64,000 bases of DNA from Nonomuraea guangzhouensis (GTDB taxonomy: Bacteria; Actinomycetota; Actinomycetes; Streptosporangiales; Streptosporangiaceae): assembly GCF_019396345.1 (NCBI RefSeq), contig NZ_JAHKRM010000005.1, positions 186,001 to 250,000 on the forward strand. The letters run 5' to 3'. The position numbers were made by a program, and so were the translations under genes. Shown here in pieces: positions 24,438 through 33,354 of the stretch (positions are counted from its first letter, which is position 1; every line of letters begins with the position of its first letter). The notes below the pieces were generated by a model. It made no database searches and was not told the origin of the DNA. It saw nothing but the letters and a program-made list of their open reading frames with translations.

Positions 24438-26264
24438 ATGGGCCGCGTACTTCTCGTGATCCGTCTCGCTCTGCGAGACCTCCGGCGGCGCCGCACCGAG
24501 GCCGTGCTTCTGCTGATCGCCATCCTGGCCGCCACCACGACGCTGACGCTCGGGCTCGTTCTGCGCGACGCGGCCGGCGACCCGTACCAGAGCACCCGGG
24601 CGGCGACCAAGGGACCCGACGTGGTCGCCAACGCCGGCCAGGCCGCCGGCCTCGCGGAGCTCGGGAAACTGGCCACCGCCTCCGGCGTCACCGCGCACAG
24701 CGGACCGTACCCCGTCATCGCGGGGAAGCTCGAGGCGTCAGGACGCACGTCGGACGTGCAGGTCGAAGGGCGCGATGCCACTGTCGCGGCGGTCGATCAG
24801 CCCCAGGTGACGCGGGGCAGCTGGGTCAGCGACGGCGGCGTGGTGCTCGAGGCCGCCTTCGCCGACTCGCTCGATGTGGGCGTCGGGGACTCGGTCACCC
24901 TGAGCGGTAGGTCGTTCAAGGTCGTCGGCGTCGCGGTCACCGCCGCCATGCCGCCCTATCCCGGGGCGTCCTGCATCGTCCCCGCCGGCTGTATCAACGG
25001 CGCCATCCCCGACGACCGGGACCTGCCGGCGGGGATGCTGCACAATCCCGGGCTGGTCTGGCTCACCCAGGCGGAGGCGCGGAGCCTCGCCTCGGACCGA
25101 AGTCCCCTGTCGTACGTGATGAACCTGAAGCTGGCCGACCCGGACGAAGCCCAGGCATTCGTCGACCGGACCGGCGGCGATCATGGCGGCGCCCTGCCGA
25201 TGCAGACCTGGCAGAACATCCTCGAAGACGCCACCGATCTGGCCCGGGACTCCCAGATCCTGCTGCTGATAGGAGCCTGGCTGCTCGGCCTGCTCGCCGT
25301 GGCCAGCCTCTCGGTGCTGGTCGGTGGCCGTATGGCCGACCAGAACCGGCGCGTCGGACTGCTCAAAGCAGTCGGCGGCACCCCGAGCCTGGTGGCTGCC
25401 GTGCTGCTCGCGGAGTATCTCCTCGTGGCCGTCGTCGCGGCCGCCGCCGGGCTGGCGATCGGCGCGCTGACCGCTCCGTTGCTCACCGAGTCCAGTGCCG
25501 GCCTCGTCGGCAGCGCGGGGACGGCGTCGTTGACCTGGTCCACGATCGGTCTGGTCACCGCCGTGGCACTCGGTGTCGCGGTGGTGGCGACCGCTGTTCC
25601 GGCCGTGCGCGCGGCCCGCTCCAGCACCGTCAGCGCGCTGGCCGACGCGGCACGCCCGCCTCGCCGTACCGGTTGGCTGATCACTGTCTCGGCGCAACTG
25701 CCCGTCCCGCTGCTGCTCGCCTCGCGGGTCGCCGCCCGCCGGCCGCGACGGGTCGTGCTGGCTGTGGTCAGCATCGCGGTCACGGTCAGCGGGGTGTACG
25801 TCCTGCTGGTGCTCAACGCCTTCCTCGGCGACCAGCCGGGCACTGGCGCGTACACCGCAGCTCAGGTGGAGACGCTGCGCCACGTGCTCCTCGTCTGGAC
25901 GGTCATCCTGCTCTCCCTGGCGGCGGTCAACGCCATCGTCATCACCTGGGCGACGGTGCTCGACAACCGGCATGCGTCGGCGCTGGCCCGCGCCCTCGGC
26001 GCCACCCCGGGGGAAATGACCGTCGCCCTGGCGGCCGCGCAGGTGCTGCCCGCGCTCGTCGGTGCCGTTCTGGGTGTCTTCCCGGGAGGCTGGGCGCTGT
26101 TCGCCGCCATCAACGCGATCACCGGCGGCGACAGTGACAAGGCCACGCTTCCGGTGCCCTGGCAGCTGATCGCGGTGGTGCTGGCGACCGTGCTGGCGGT
26201 GGCGGCGCTCACCTCTGTTCCCGCCCACCTTGGCGGCCGCCGTCCCGTGATCGCGACTCTCTGA
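24438..26264 (+). CDS. ABC transporter permease, FtsX/MacB family with two FtsX domains
   Basis: 608 residues. A first membrane span (~20-42) is followed by a roughly 200-residue extracytoplasmic domain, then three spans (~275-400, starting [40 protein letters not shown], the FtsX core). A second FtsX-like set follows at ~430-600 ([28 protein letters not shown] ... [32 protein letters not shown]). The doubled FtsX layout is common in actinobacterial exporters. It should form a homodimer or act alone with the preceding ATPase in mechanotransmission, export of a lipid or peptide, or resistance. The substrate is unknown. Confidence 0.9.
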   Translation: MGRVLLVIRLALRDLRRRRTEAVLLLIAILAATTTLTLGLVLRDAAGDPYQSTRAATKGPDVVANAGQAAGLAELGKLATASGVTAHSGPYPVIAGKLEASGRTSDVQVEGRDATVAAVDQPQVTRGSWVSDGGVVLEAAFADSLDVGVGDSVTLSGRSFKVVGVAVTAAMPPYPGASCIVPAGCINGAIPDDRDLPAGMLHNPGLVWLTQAEARSLASDRSPLSYVMNLKLADPDEAQAFVDRTGGDHGGALPMQTWQNILEDATDLARDSQILLLIGAWLLGLLAVASLSVLVGGRMADQNRRVGLLKAVGGTPSLVAAVLLAEYLLVAVVAAAAGLAIGALTAPLLTESSAGLVGSAGTASLTWSTIGLVTAVALGVAVVATAVPAVRAARSSTVSALADAARPPRRTGWLITVSAQLPVPLLLASRVAARRPRRVVLAVVSIAVTVSGVYVLLVLNAFLGDQPGTGAYTAAQVETLRHVLLVWTVILLSLAAVNAIVITWATVLDNRHASALARALGATPGEMTVALAAAQVLPALVGAVLGVFPGGWALFAAINAITGGDSDKATLPVPWQLIAVVLATVLAVAALTSVPAHLGGRRPVIATL

Positions 26265-26346
26265 GCCGGCCGCAGCCGTCGGCTGTTCCGCACGGGCCGC
26301 GTGGCGAGGCCGCCTGTGCCGATCGCCGCCGCGTTGCCCGGACGGG

Positions 26347-26745
26347 CTAGCGTCCTCCGGTGAAGGGCGGCTCGCCTTCCTTGAGCGGGCGGAAGCGTAG
26401 CGCCGACCAGATCTCGTCCACCGCGACCTGCCCGTTGGGCCGCAGGCCGTACTCGGCGACGATGGGCCAGAGCGTGTCGCGGTTGATGTCGGCCTTGTTG
26501 CCCTTCGGGTAGGCCACCCACAGGGCGGCGGGCTTGGCCAGCTGGTCGCGGTGCTCGTCGAGGAGCCGGCGGGCCGCGGCGGCGTCGGCGGCGAACAGCA
26601 CCGCCACGCCCGCCTCGCCCAGGTCGTCGATGTGCCGCGCGCCCTCGGGCAGCGGCTCGACGAGTGAGCGGTGCTCGTCGTCGGAGATCCAGACGGCGGT
26701 CTGCGGCTTGACCAGCAGCTTGTCGGCGACGGTCTTGGCGGCCAC
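26347..26745 (-). CDS. Small conserved actinobacterial protein of DUF3052-like type
   Basis: 132 residues from the GTG at 26745. Conserved features: an N-terminal KTVADKLLVKPQTAVWISD strand, a Rossmann-like middle (GVAVLFAADAAAARRLLDEH), ALWVAYPKGNKADINRDTLWPIVAEYGLRPNGQVAVDEIWSALRFRPL and a C-terminal FTGGR. I recognise this as a widespread hypothetical of high-GC Gram-positives with no proven function. It begins 1 bp after the stop of the dihydrofolate-reductase-like gene, so the two form an operon. Confidence 0.75.
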   Translation of the reverse strand: MAAKTVADKLLVKPQTAVWISDDEHRSLVEPLPEGARHIDDLGEAGVAVLFAADAAAARRLLDEHRDQLAKPAALWVAYPKGNKADINRDTLWPIVAEYGLRPNGQVAVDEIWSALRFRPLKEGEPPFTGGR

Positions 26746-26746
26746 G

Positions 26747-27292
26747 TCACGCCTTCCCGTAGGTGAGGGAGAGGACACCGGTGCTGAGCGTCTGGGAGCC
26801 GAGCAGCTGGAGCGGGATCTCCCCGGTGCCCTCCTCGAACAGGCGCTTGCCGGTGCCGACCACGATCGGGTGGACCAGCAGGCGCAGCTCGTCGAGCAGG
26901 CCGTCGGCCAGCAGCGACCTGACCAGGGTGGCGCTGCCGGTGATGCCGATGTCCTTGCCCGGCTGCTGCTTGAGCTCGGTCAACTGGGCGGCGACATCGC
27001 CCTTGATGATCGTGGTGTTCTGCCACTCGGCGGTGTCGAGGGTGGTGGTGACGACGTACTTGGGCGTGTTGTTCATGCGGTCGGCGAACGGGTTGGCAGC
27101 CGGGTCCTCGTGCGGCCAGTGCGCGGCGAACTCCTCGTAGGTCCGCCGGCCGAGCAGCATCACGTCGGCCTGCTCCATCTGCGAGCCGACGATCTGCCCC
27201 ATCTCTTCGTTGAAGTAGGGGAAGTGCCACTTCTCGGGTGACTCCACGACGCCGTCCAGGGAGATGAACAGGCCCGCCACGATCTTTCTCAT
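26747..27292 (-). CDS. Dihydrofolate reductase family protein (RibD C-terminal-like)
   Basis: 181 residues from the ATG at 27292 (MRKIVAGLFISLDGVVESPEKW), the standard start of this family. Further motifs: DVMLLGRRTYEEFAAHWP, YVVTTTLDTAEWQNTTII, and IGITGSATLVRSLLADGLLDELRLLVHPIVVGTGKRLFEEG. It should bind NADPH, but these proteins are not true folate reductases and their substrates are mostly unknown. It is the first gene of a two-gene operon with the DUF3052-like protein. Confidence 0.88.
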   Translation of the reverse strand: MRKIVAGLFISLDGVVESPEKWHFPYFNEEMGQIVGSQMEQADVMLLGRRTYEEFAAHWPHEDPAANPFADRMNNTPKYVVTTTLDTAEWQNTTIIKGDVAAQLTELKQQPGKDIGITGSATLVRSLLADGLLDELRLLVHPIVVGTGKRLFEEGTGEIPLQLLGSQTLSTGVLSLTYGKA

Positions 27293-27377
27293 CGCTGTGC
27301 TCCTTGTCTGAGGTGCCTTGAGCCTCCCACCGAAAAATATAATTGTCAAGACTTCTGCAATGGTCGGAAAGGGGCCG

Positions 27378-28154
27378 TCAGGAGTCGCGGAGCCGTAGCG
27401 CCAGCCCGCCGCCCAGGAGCGCGGCGGCGGCCCATGCGGCCAGTACGCCGAGCCCCGCCCACGGACTGAGGGGCAGACTCGACAGGTGGGTGGTGGCCTG
27501 GATGGCGAGACCGGCGCTCATCGGCGCGATCCGCCAGAGCAGCCTCTGCCAGTCCGGGTCGTAGATCACGAAGGGCAGGATCGAGAGGAAGTAGAGCAGC
27601 CCGAACACGATCCCGATGGCCGCAGCCGAGTCCCGTACGATGGCCGCCACACCGAGGCTGAGCAGGGCGATCAGCCCGAGATAGAGGACCGAGCCGAAGG
27701 CCGCGCGCAAGGTGGGTCCGTCGGCCGGCGACAGCGGCGCGTAGCCGTGTGCGGCGGTGAAGCCGTTGCCGGGCAGGATGAGCCGTCCGGCCAGTACGGA
27801 CGCGAGCACTGCGATGGTCGCCGCGGCCAGCGTCAGCCCGGTGACGATGATCGCCTTGGCGGCCAGGAGGGTGACCCGCCGCGGCATGGCGGTGAGGGTG
27901 GTGCGGATCATGCCGGTGCTGTATTCGCCGCTGATCGCCAGCACCGCCAGGATGGCGACGACCGCCTGGCCCGCCTGGACCCCCATGAGGCTGAGCTTGG
28001 TGATGTCCTGGTCGCATCCCGCCGACGGGCAGGACACGGCCGCGGCGGCCGCGGCGCTCATCGTCGCGGTCAGCGCGATGACGGCGAGCAGCAGCCAGGC
28101 GGGACCCGCGACGGTACGCGTCTTCGTCCACTCCGCGTGGAGTTCTTGTCTCAT
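27378..28154 (-). CDS. ABC-2 type transporter permease
   Basis: 258 residues from the ATG at 28154, which follows GGGAGGG. The MRQELHAEWTKTRTVAGPAWLLLAVIALTATM leader is typical of actinobacterial ABC-2 permeases. There are six hydrophobic segments with SGEYSTGMIRTTLTAMPRR between the second and third. No ATPase gene is adjacent on either side, so the partner must be encoded elsewhere. It is divergent from the NarL-type sensor kinase at 28329, which often controls such exporters. Confidence 0.85.
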   Translation of the reverse strand: MRQELHAEWTKTRTVAGPAWLLLAVIALTATMSAAAAAAVSCPSAGCDQDITKLSLMGVQAGQAVVAILAVLAISGEYSTGMIRTTLTAMPRRVTLLAAKAIIVTGLTLAAATIAVLASVLAGRLILPGNGFTAAHGYAPLSPADGPTLRAAFGSVLYLGLIALLSLGVAAIVRDSAAAIGIVFGLLYFLSILPFVIYDPDWQRLLWRIAPMSAGLAIQATTHLSSLPLSPWAGLGVLAAWAAAALLGGGLALRLRDS

Positions 28155-28328
28155 GCGTCCCTCCCACACAGCCGGAACATGGCTCCGGTGGTTGCTTGCA
28201 TGCCAACGCACACTAGGCAGCGGTCCGTCACCGGTCGTCACGCCGCCGAGCGATCTTCACCGTCACTGACGCGAGGGACCTCCCGTCCCCCACATGAGGG
28301 ATGCCAGCACCCCACACAAACCGGAACA

Positions 28329-29615
28329 ATGACCTGCGTGGAGCGAGCGGGCGGATGGGCGGACAGGGGACGGCGGTTCGCCGCGGCCCCGTACGCGCCC
28401 GTCGTGGTGGGCGTGCTGCTGGCGCTGCTCGCGGTGGCCGAGTCGATCGCGCAGGCCCAAAGCCCGCGGCTGGCCCAGGTGATCGGGCTCGTCGACACCG
28501 AGCCGGTGGGCGCGACGATCCGGCACGCCGCGAGTACGCCGCCGCCCGAGTACGCCGCCACCCCGCTGTACCTGGTGATACTCCCCCTGGTCGGCCTGGC
28601 CACCACGCTGCCGGTCGCGTTCTCGCGGGGGCACGCGATCGGGGCCGGGGTGGCGGTGTTCGCGACGATGGGGCTGTCACTCGTGGCCTTCCAGACGCTG
28701 ACCGTGGCGGGCGTGGGCGCGCAGCTGATCGCCGGATACCGGCTCGGCCGCGCGGGTTCGCAGCGGCTGGCGCTGGTTCTCGCCGCGCCGTACCTGGTGC
28801 TGGCCCTGTCCGGTGTCGCCACGGCAGGCGGTGAGGTACGGATTCTCATCCTGCTGCTGGCCTGCCTGACCCCGGCGGCGGCCCTGGCCGGAACGGCCCG
28901 GCGGGCGCGCAACGAGGCCGTGGCCAACACCACCGCCCGGCAGGCCATCGCCGACACCCTGATAGAGCACACGGCACGCGGCGAACGCGCCCGCATCGCC
29001 CGCGAACTGCACGATGTCGTCGCCCACCACATCTCCATGGTCGCCGTACAGGCGGAGACCGCCCGGCTGACCACTCCCGGCATGCCGTCCGCCGGCGCCG
29101 AGCGGCTGTCCGCCATCGGCGACACCGCGCGGGCGGCGCTGACCGAGATGCGGCGGCTGCTCGGGGTGCTGCGCGAGGACGCGGAGGCGGACCCGGCGGT
29201 CCGGCGCCCCCAGCCCGGCCTGCGCCTGCCGGAGCTCAACGAGTTGCTCGACGAGTCACGGGACGCGTCGGGGACGGGGACGCGCCTCATCCTCCGCGGC
29301 CCGCCGCTCACGCTCGACCCTGGCGTCGAACTCGCGGCCTACCGCATCGTCCAGGAGGCCCTCACCAACGCCCGGCGGCACGCGCCCGGCGCCGCCGTCG
29401 ATGTGGAACTGCACTACACCGGCGACGACCTGCGGGTGCTCATCCGCGACAACGGTCCCGGGCTGTCCACCGAGACGCCCGGCGGCGGTCATGGACTGTC
29501 CGGCATGCGCGAACGCGCCGCGGCCGTCGGCGGCGCGTTGCGCGCCGGCCCCGCCGAAGGCGGCGGCTTCCTCGTCGAGGCCCGCCTGCCGGGAAAGGAG
29601 GAGATGGCCCGATGA
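28329..29615 (+). CDS. Sensor histidine kinase, NarL-type (HisKA_3)
   Basis: 428 residues from the ATG at 28329. Five or six hydrophobic segments fill residues ~20-190. The dimerisation domain carries GERARIARELHDVVAHHISMVAVQAE with the phosphorylated His, and the ATPase domain has EALTNARRHAPG, IRDNGPGL and GHGLSGMRERAAAVGG. A long open frame upstream overlaps the divergent permease gene and is rejected. The start of the response regulator overlaps its stop (ATGA). The signal is unknown; systems of this type often govern neighbouring ABC-2 transporters. Confidence 0.92.
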   Translation: MTCVERAGGWADRGRRFAAAPYAPVVVGVLLALLAVAESIAQAQSPRLAQVIGLVDTEPVGATIRHAASTPPPEYAATPLYLVILPLVGLATTLPVAFSRGHAIGAGVAVFATMGLSLVAFQTLTVAGVGAQLIAGYRLGRAGSQRLALVLAAPYLVLALSGVATAGGEVRILILLLACLTPAAALAGTARRARNEAVANTTARQAIADTLIEHTARGERARIARELHDVVAHHISMVAVQAETARLTTPGMPSAGAERLSAIGDTARAALTEMRRLLGVLREDAEADPAVRRPQPGLRLPELNELLDESRDASGTGTRLILRGPPLTLDPGVELAAYRIVQEALTNARRHAPGAAVDVELHYTGDDLRVLIRDNGPGLSTETPGGGHGLSGMRERAAAVGGALRAGPAEGGGFLVEARLPGKEEMAR

Positions 29616-30346
29616 GCGCCGAGCCCCCGGCGGATGGCCGGTTGGGTGCCGAGCCCCTGGTGGATGACCACCGGCCCTCAGCGGTCCGGATCGCCGTTGT
29701 CGATGATCACCCGGTGGTCCGCACCGGTTTCGCCGAACTGCTCGACACCCAACCGGACTTCGAGGTCGTCGGTACGGCCGCCGACGGCGCCGAGGCCGTA
29801 CGGATCTGCCGCGAGCTGTCCCCCGACGTCGTCCTCATGGACGTCCGCATGCCGGGCATGGACGGCATCGAAGCCACCCGGCGACTGGCCGGCTCCACCG
29901 CTGCCGGGCCGCGCGTCCTCATCCTGACGACCTTCGACCTGGACGAGTACGTCTATGACGCGCTGCGCGCCGGAGCCAGCGGGTTCCTGCTCAAGGACGT
30001 CACCGCCGAACGGCTCTTCGACGCGGTACGGGTCATCGCCGCCGGTGAAGCGCTGCTGGCCCCGGCTGTGACCCGTCGCCTCATCAGCGAGTTCGCCCAG
30101 CTGCGGCCGAAACCTGAGGCTGCCTCCACTGCCGCGCTCACCCCCCGCGAAACGCAGGTCCTGCGGCTCATCGCCGAAGGGCTGTCCAACCCGGAGATAG
30201 CCGGCCGGTTGACGGTCACGGAGGAGACCGTCAAGACGCACGTGAGCCGGGTGCTGAGCAAGCTCGGGCTCCGCGACAGGACGCAGGCGGTCGTCACCGC
30301 GTACGAGACGGGACTGGTCGTGCCGCGCTTCCATGGGTCGAGATAG
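29612..30346 (+). CDS. NarL/FixJ family response regulator
   Basis: 244 residues. The receiver starts after an unusual ~24-residue N-terminal extension (acidic pair DD in AVVDDHPVV, phospho-Asp in VVLMDVRMPGMDG, Lys in FLLKDVTAERL). The LuxR-type helix-turn-helix is LTPRETQVLRLIAEGLSNPEIAGRLTVTEETVKTHVSRVLSKLGLRDRTQAVV. It pairs with the preceding kinase. Its last nine codons (from VPRFHGSR to the stop) are the first unit of the 28-bp tandem array at 30320-30459, so the C-terminus may have been extended or replaced by repeat sequence. Confidence 0.92.
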   Translation: MSAEPPADGRLGAEPLVDDHRPSAVRIAVVDDHPVVRTGFAELLDTQPDFEVVGTAADGAEAVRICRELSPDVVLMDVRMPGMDGIEATRRLAGSTAAGPRVLILTTFDLDEYVYDALRAGASGFLLKDVTAERLFDAVRVIAAGEALLAPAVTRRLISEFAQLRPKPEAASTAALTPRETQVLRLIAEGLSNPEIAGRLTVTEETVKTHVSRVLSKLGLRDRTQAVVTAYETGLVVPRFHGSR

Positions 30347-30459
30347 CGTGCCGCGCTCCGGCGGGCTGCGATAGCGTGCCGCGCTTCCATGGGTCGAGAT
30401 AGCGTGCCGCGCTCCGGCGGGCTGCGATAGCGTGCCGCGCTTCCGTGGGTCGAGACGGC
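30320..30459 (+). repeat. Five-unit tandem array, 28-bp period, alternating types A-B-A-B-A'
   Basis: Units start at 30320, 30348, 30376, 30404 and 30432. All begin GTGCCGCGCT and the first four end GATAGC. Type A has CCATGGGTCG in the middle; type B has CGGCGGGCTGC. The true period is thus also 56 bp. Unit 1 encodes the last residues and stop of the NarL regulator. There are no spacers, so this is not a CRISPR. Confidence 0.85.
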
Positions 30460-30493
30460 GGGTCGCCGCCCCGCAGGCCGGGACAGTCCGCGC

Positions 30494-30609
30494 GGAGCGG
30501 TCGGGCCGACGAGCTGACGCGCGAAACGGACGGGCTAACGAGCCGACGCGCGGAACGGCCAGGCTGACGAGCCGACCGGCGGAGCCGCAGGACCGACGAG
30601 CCGTGGCTG
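30494..30609 (+). repeat. Four-unit degenerate tandem array, 29-bp period
   Basis: Units start at 30494, 30523, 30552 and 30581, each with a GGCTRACGAGCCGAC-like core (GGGCCGACGAGCTGAC in the first). It is a different family from the 28-bp array 34 bp upstream. It lies just upstream of the epimerase gene. Confidence 0.7.
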
Positions 30610-30635
30610 GGGACGTTCCGCAATAATCTTCCCTC

Positions 30636-31511
30636 ATGCATGTCTTCGTCGCGGGCGCTTCGGGCGCCGTCGGCCGGTTGCTCGTCCCGCTGCTGATCGG
30701 CGCCGGACACCGGGTCACCGGAGGTTCCCGCTCCGACGCGGGCCTGGAGTCACTGCGCGCCCAGGGGGCGACCCCGGTACGGGTGGACGTCTTCGACGCC
30801 GCCGCAACACAGCGCGCGCTCGCCGACGCGGCCCCCGACGCGATCATCCACCAGCTCACCGCGCTGAGCGGCGGGGCCCTCGCCGAGAACAGCCGCATCC
30901 GCCGGGTGGGCACCCGTAACCTCGTCGACGCCGCCAAGGAAGCGGGCGTCGGCCGTATCGTCGCCCAGTCCATCGCCTGGGCGTACGAGCCGGGAGACGC
31001 GCCGGCCACCGAGAGCGTCCCGCTCGACGTCAGCGCGGCCGAGCCCAGGGCGGGCATGGTCGGCGGCGTTCGCGCGCTGGAGGAGACGTCGGCCGAGCTG
31101 GAACACCACGTCATCCTGCGCTACGGCATGTTCTACGGCCCGGGCACCTGGTACTCCCCCGACGGCCTGGCCGCGGCGCGGCTGCGTGGCGAGGCGGCGG
31201 CGGGGTTCCCGGGGAAGCTGGTGGCCAACGATGCCGTCACCTCGTTCCTGCACGTGGCGGACGCGGCGCGGGCGGCCGTCGCCGCCCTTGATTGGCCGAG
31301 CGGCCCGGTCAACATCGTCGACGACGAGCCCGCGCCGGCCTCCGAGTGGCTCCCGGCGCTGGCCAAGGCGGTTGGCGCGCCCATACCCGTCCCGGACGAG
31401 CGGGCCGGGCGCGCCGGGTGGGAGCGTGGCGCCGACAATGGCCTGGCCCGCGCCACACTCGGCTGGCGGCCGGTCCACCCGACCTGGCGGACCGGCTTCA
31501 ACGCCGGCTGA
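30636..31511 (+). CDS. NAD-dependent epimerase/dehydratase family protein
   Basis: 291 residues. Rossmann motif MHVFVAGASGAVGRLL; further blocks AIIHQLTALSG, RIVAQSIAWAYEPG, VILRYGMFYGPGTWY, FLHVADAARA and VNIVDDEPAPASEWLPALA. It is a paralogue of the ECF41-linked reductase at 13994-14905. The canonical YxxxK pair is not obvious, as is common in atypical members. It stands alone between the tandem arrays and the CU044_5270-like gene. The last 38 bp are repeated imperfectly just downstream (31516-31553). Confidence 0.88.
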   Translation: MHVFVAGASGAVGRLLVPLLIGAGHRVTGGSRSDAGLESLRAQGATPVRVDVFDAAATQRALADAAPDAIIHQLTALSGGALAENSRIRRVGTRNLVDAAKEAGVGRIVAQSIAWAYEPGDAPATESVPLDVSAAEPRAGMVGGVRALEETSAELEHHVILRYGMFYGPGTWYSPDGLAAARLRGEAAAGFPGKLVANDAVTSFLHVADAARAAVAALDWPSGPVNIVDDEPAPASEWLPALAKAVGAPIPVPDERAGRAGWERGADNGLARATLGWRPVHPTWRTGFNAG

Positions 31512-31553
31512 GCCCCCACCCGATCTGGCGGATCGGCTTGGAGGCCGGTTGAG
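31475..31553 (+). repeat. Tandem duplication of the epimerase 3' end
   Basis: 31475-31512 (CCACCCGACCTGGCGGACCG onward, including the TGA) is followed 41 bp later by a diverged copy at 31516-31553 (CCACCCGATCTGGCGGATCG onward, again ending in TGA). The copies encode HPTWRTGFNAG and HPIWRIGLEAG. Confidence 0.65.
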
Positions 31554-31579
31554 TGTTTACCAGCCCCGGCGCTCGCGCG

Positions 31580-32764
31580 TCAGGCCGGGAGGTCGCCCAG
31601 GCGGTCGGCCCAGCCCATCCGCTCCAGGGCCACCCGCAGGAGCGGCTGCCCCTTCTGCACGACCTCGTACTGCAGCAGCTCGGCCGTCTCCTCGTTGATG
31701 ATCATCCGGAACTCGACCCCGTCGTCCCCCGCCGTCGACAGGGCGACCCCGGTACGCCCCACCGCGTCGGTGACCTGACCCTGCGAGGTGATGCCCTTCT
31801 GCTCGGCCAGCACCTTGAACAGGGCCGACCGGGTGCCGGGCGTGATCGGCGCGGTCATCAGGTCCACGCCCGTCTGCCACAGGTAGACGGTCATGCCGGT
31901 CCGGGCGCTGTTGGGGCTCTGCTTGAACAGGGTGTCCAGGCGGCGCTTCATCGCGTCCTGGCCGGTGGGCAGCCGCGAGATGTTCTGGATCGTCAGGCTC
32001 GGGTTGTCGATCGACAGGATCCGTTCGCTGCTCTCGTCGTGCGTGGTGGGCTTCTTGTCCACCAGGGCGGGTGAGCCCGCGGCCTTCCAGTCGGCTTCGT
32101 CCTGCGGGGAGCCGAAGGTGACGTTCACGTCCTGGTGTCCGGCGAAGCGGTTGGCCTCGCCCGGCTTCATCGCGCGCCAGGATTCCTGCGTGTCGGAGGT
32201 GAACGCCTGGTACGGCAACTCGGAGGTCTTGAGCTTGACCATCTTCCGCGTGATGTCCTTGCGCTGGGCGGCGAGCTCGTCCGGCTTGTCCTTGAGCTCT
32301 TTCTCCTTCCGCTTCTCCTCCGCTATCAGGGCCTCCATCGCCGCCATGTACTCGCTCGGCACGACGTGCACCTTCTGGTAGGTGCGCTCGCGGACGTACC
32401 AGTAGCGGCCGGAGGTGGCCGGCTCGCGCACCGCGGTCGCGGCCGCCGCGAGCAGGAACGAGCGGGCGTCCACCGGCTTGGCCACGATCGCGGTCTGCGC
32501 GGTGGGAAGCGTGGCGGTCGGCGTGATGGCCGGGGGCGCGGTGCGCGAGCCGGCCACGACGATCACCGCAGCCGCGGCCACTCCGGCCGCGGCCGTGCCC
32601 GCGACCAGCAGGAACGGGATCCGGAACCGCGTTCGGGGCGGGTGCGCGGAGCGGGGGATCTGGAAGGCGCGGGCCAGGTCGGCCGAGCGGCGCCGCCGAT
32701 GGGCCTCTTCTGTCATCTCGTCCAGCTCCGCGGGCTTGAGCTGGGCGAACAAGTGATCGGTCAT
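31580..32764 (-). CDS. CU044_5270-type membrane-anchored protein, ECF-sigma partner
   Basis: 394 residues from the ATG at 32764, which has GGAGG 6 bp upstream. A charged cytoplasmic N-terminus (DEMTEEAHRRRRSADLARAF) precedes one membrane span at ~48-72 (IPFLLVAGTAAAGVAAAAVIVVAG). The rest is a large outer domain with WYVRERTYQKVHV, LPTGQDAMKRRLDTLF and ALFKVLAEQKGI. The layout is that of the actinobacterial CU044_5270 family, always found after an ECF sigma gene. It probably modulates the sigma factor like an anti-sigma factor with an external sensor, but it has no zinc-binding motif. It starts 29 bp after the sigma stop. Confidence 0.82.
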   Translation of the reverse strand: MTDHLFAQLKPAELDEMTEEAHRRRRSADLARAFQIPRSAHPPRTRFRIPFLLVAGTAAAGVAAAAVIVVAGSRTAPPAITPTATLPTAQTAIVAKPVDARSFLLAAAATAVREPATSGRYWYVRERTYQKVHVVPSEYMAAMEALIAEEKRKEKELKDKPDELAAQRKDITRKMVKLKTSELPYQAFTSDTQESWRAMKPGEANRFAGHQDVNVTFGSPQDEADWKAAGSPALVDKKPTTHDESSERILSIDNPSLTIQNISRLPTGQDAMKRRLDTLFKQSPNSARTGMTVYLWQTGVDLMTAPITPGTRSALFKVLAEQKGITSQGQVTDAVGRTGVALSTAGDDGVEFRMIINEETAELLQYEVVQKGQPLLRVALERMGWADRLGDLPA

Positions 32765-32793
32765 GTCATCCTCCGGGTGGGGTGCTGCGGGCA

Positions 32794-33354
32794 TCAGGTC
32801 TCTGAGCTCTCTTGGAACCGGCCGCGGACCGTACGGGCCCGAGGGCGCGCGCCGCCCGGCTCCAGGCGCAGCGCGTTGGCCAGCCGTTTGCGCGCGCGGT
32901 GGAGCCTGACGTTGTACGTCCTGACCGAACAGCCCATGACGGCGGCGGCCTGCTCGGGCGGCAGGCCGTACCAGGTGGCGAACACCATCGCCTCCACGTC
33001 CTGCTCCGGCAGGGCCGACAGCGCGGCCAGCGCGCTTTCGCGGTCGATGACGTGGTCGGCCACGTCCCAGCTCACGTGTTCCCGCGAGGTGGTCAGTGCC
33101 GTTATCCGGTCGACCAGGGCCTGCCGCCGATGGCGCGAGTCGCGCTGCTTGGCCAGCAGGTTGCGCGCCACGCCGAGCAACCACGGCAGTGGCGGCTCCG
33201 GCAGGTCGTCCAGCCGCCGCCAGGCGACGAGGAACGTCTCGCTGGACACGTCCTCGGCCGCGTCACGCTCGGCACGCAGCAGCGCGTAGCCCAGAACGCT
33301 CCGGTAGTGCCGGTCATAGAGCTCGGTGAATCGTTCTTGAGGATCGTCCACACC
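32794..33354 (-). CDS. ECF RNA polymerase sigma factor
   Basis: About 186 residues. Region 2: QERFTELYDRHYRSVLGYALLRAERDAAEDVSSETFLVAWRRLDDL. Region 4: LPEQDVEAMVFATWYGLPPEQAAAVMGCSVRTYNVRLHRARKRLANAL. I choose the GTG at 33354, which has GGAGGG about 10 bp upstream; the open frame extends further but lacks a better start (a TTG at 33369 is possible). It forms an operon with the CU044_5270-type gene. Its 5' end overlaps by about 40 bp the last codons of the TnpB-related frame, so the transposon-like gene now abuts its promoter. Confidence 0.85.
   Translation of the reverse strand, partial: GVDDPQERFTELYDRHYRSVLGYALLRAERDAAEDVSSETFLVAWRRLDDLPEPPLPWLLGVARNLLAKQRDSRHRRQALVDRITALTTSREHVSWDVADHVIDRESALAALSALPEQDVEAMVFATWYGLPPEQAAAVMGCSVRTYNVRLHRARKRLANALRLEPGGARPRARTVRGRFQESSET

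Noticed and set aside
30320..30609. CRISPR-like array
   Set aside because: The 28- and 29-bp units are contiguous with no spacers, and no cas genes are nearby; they are plain tandem repeats.
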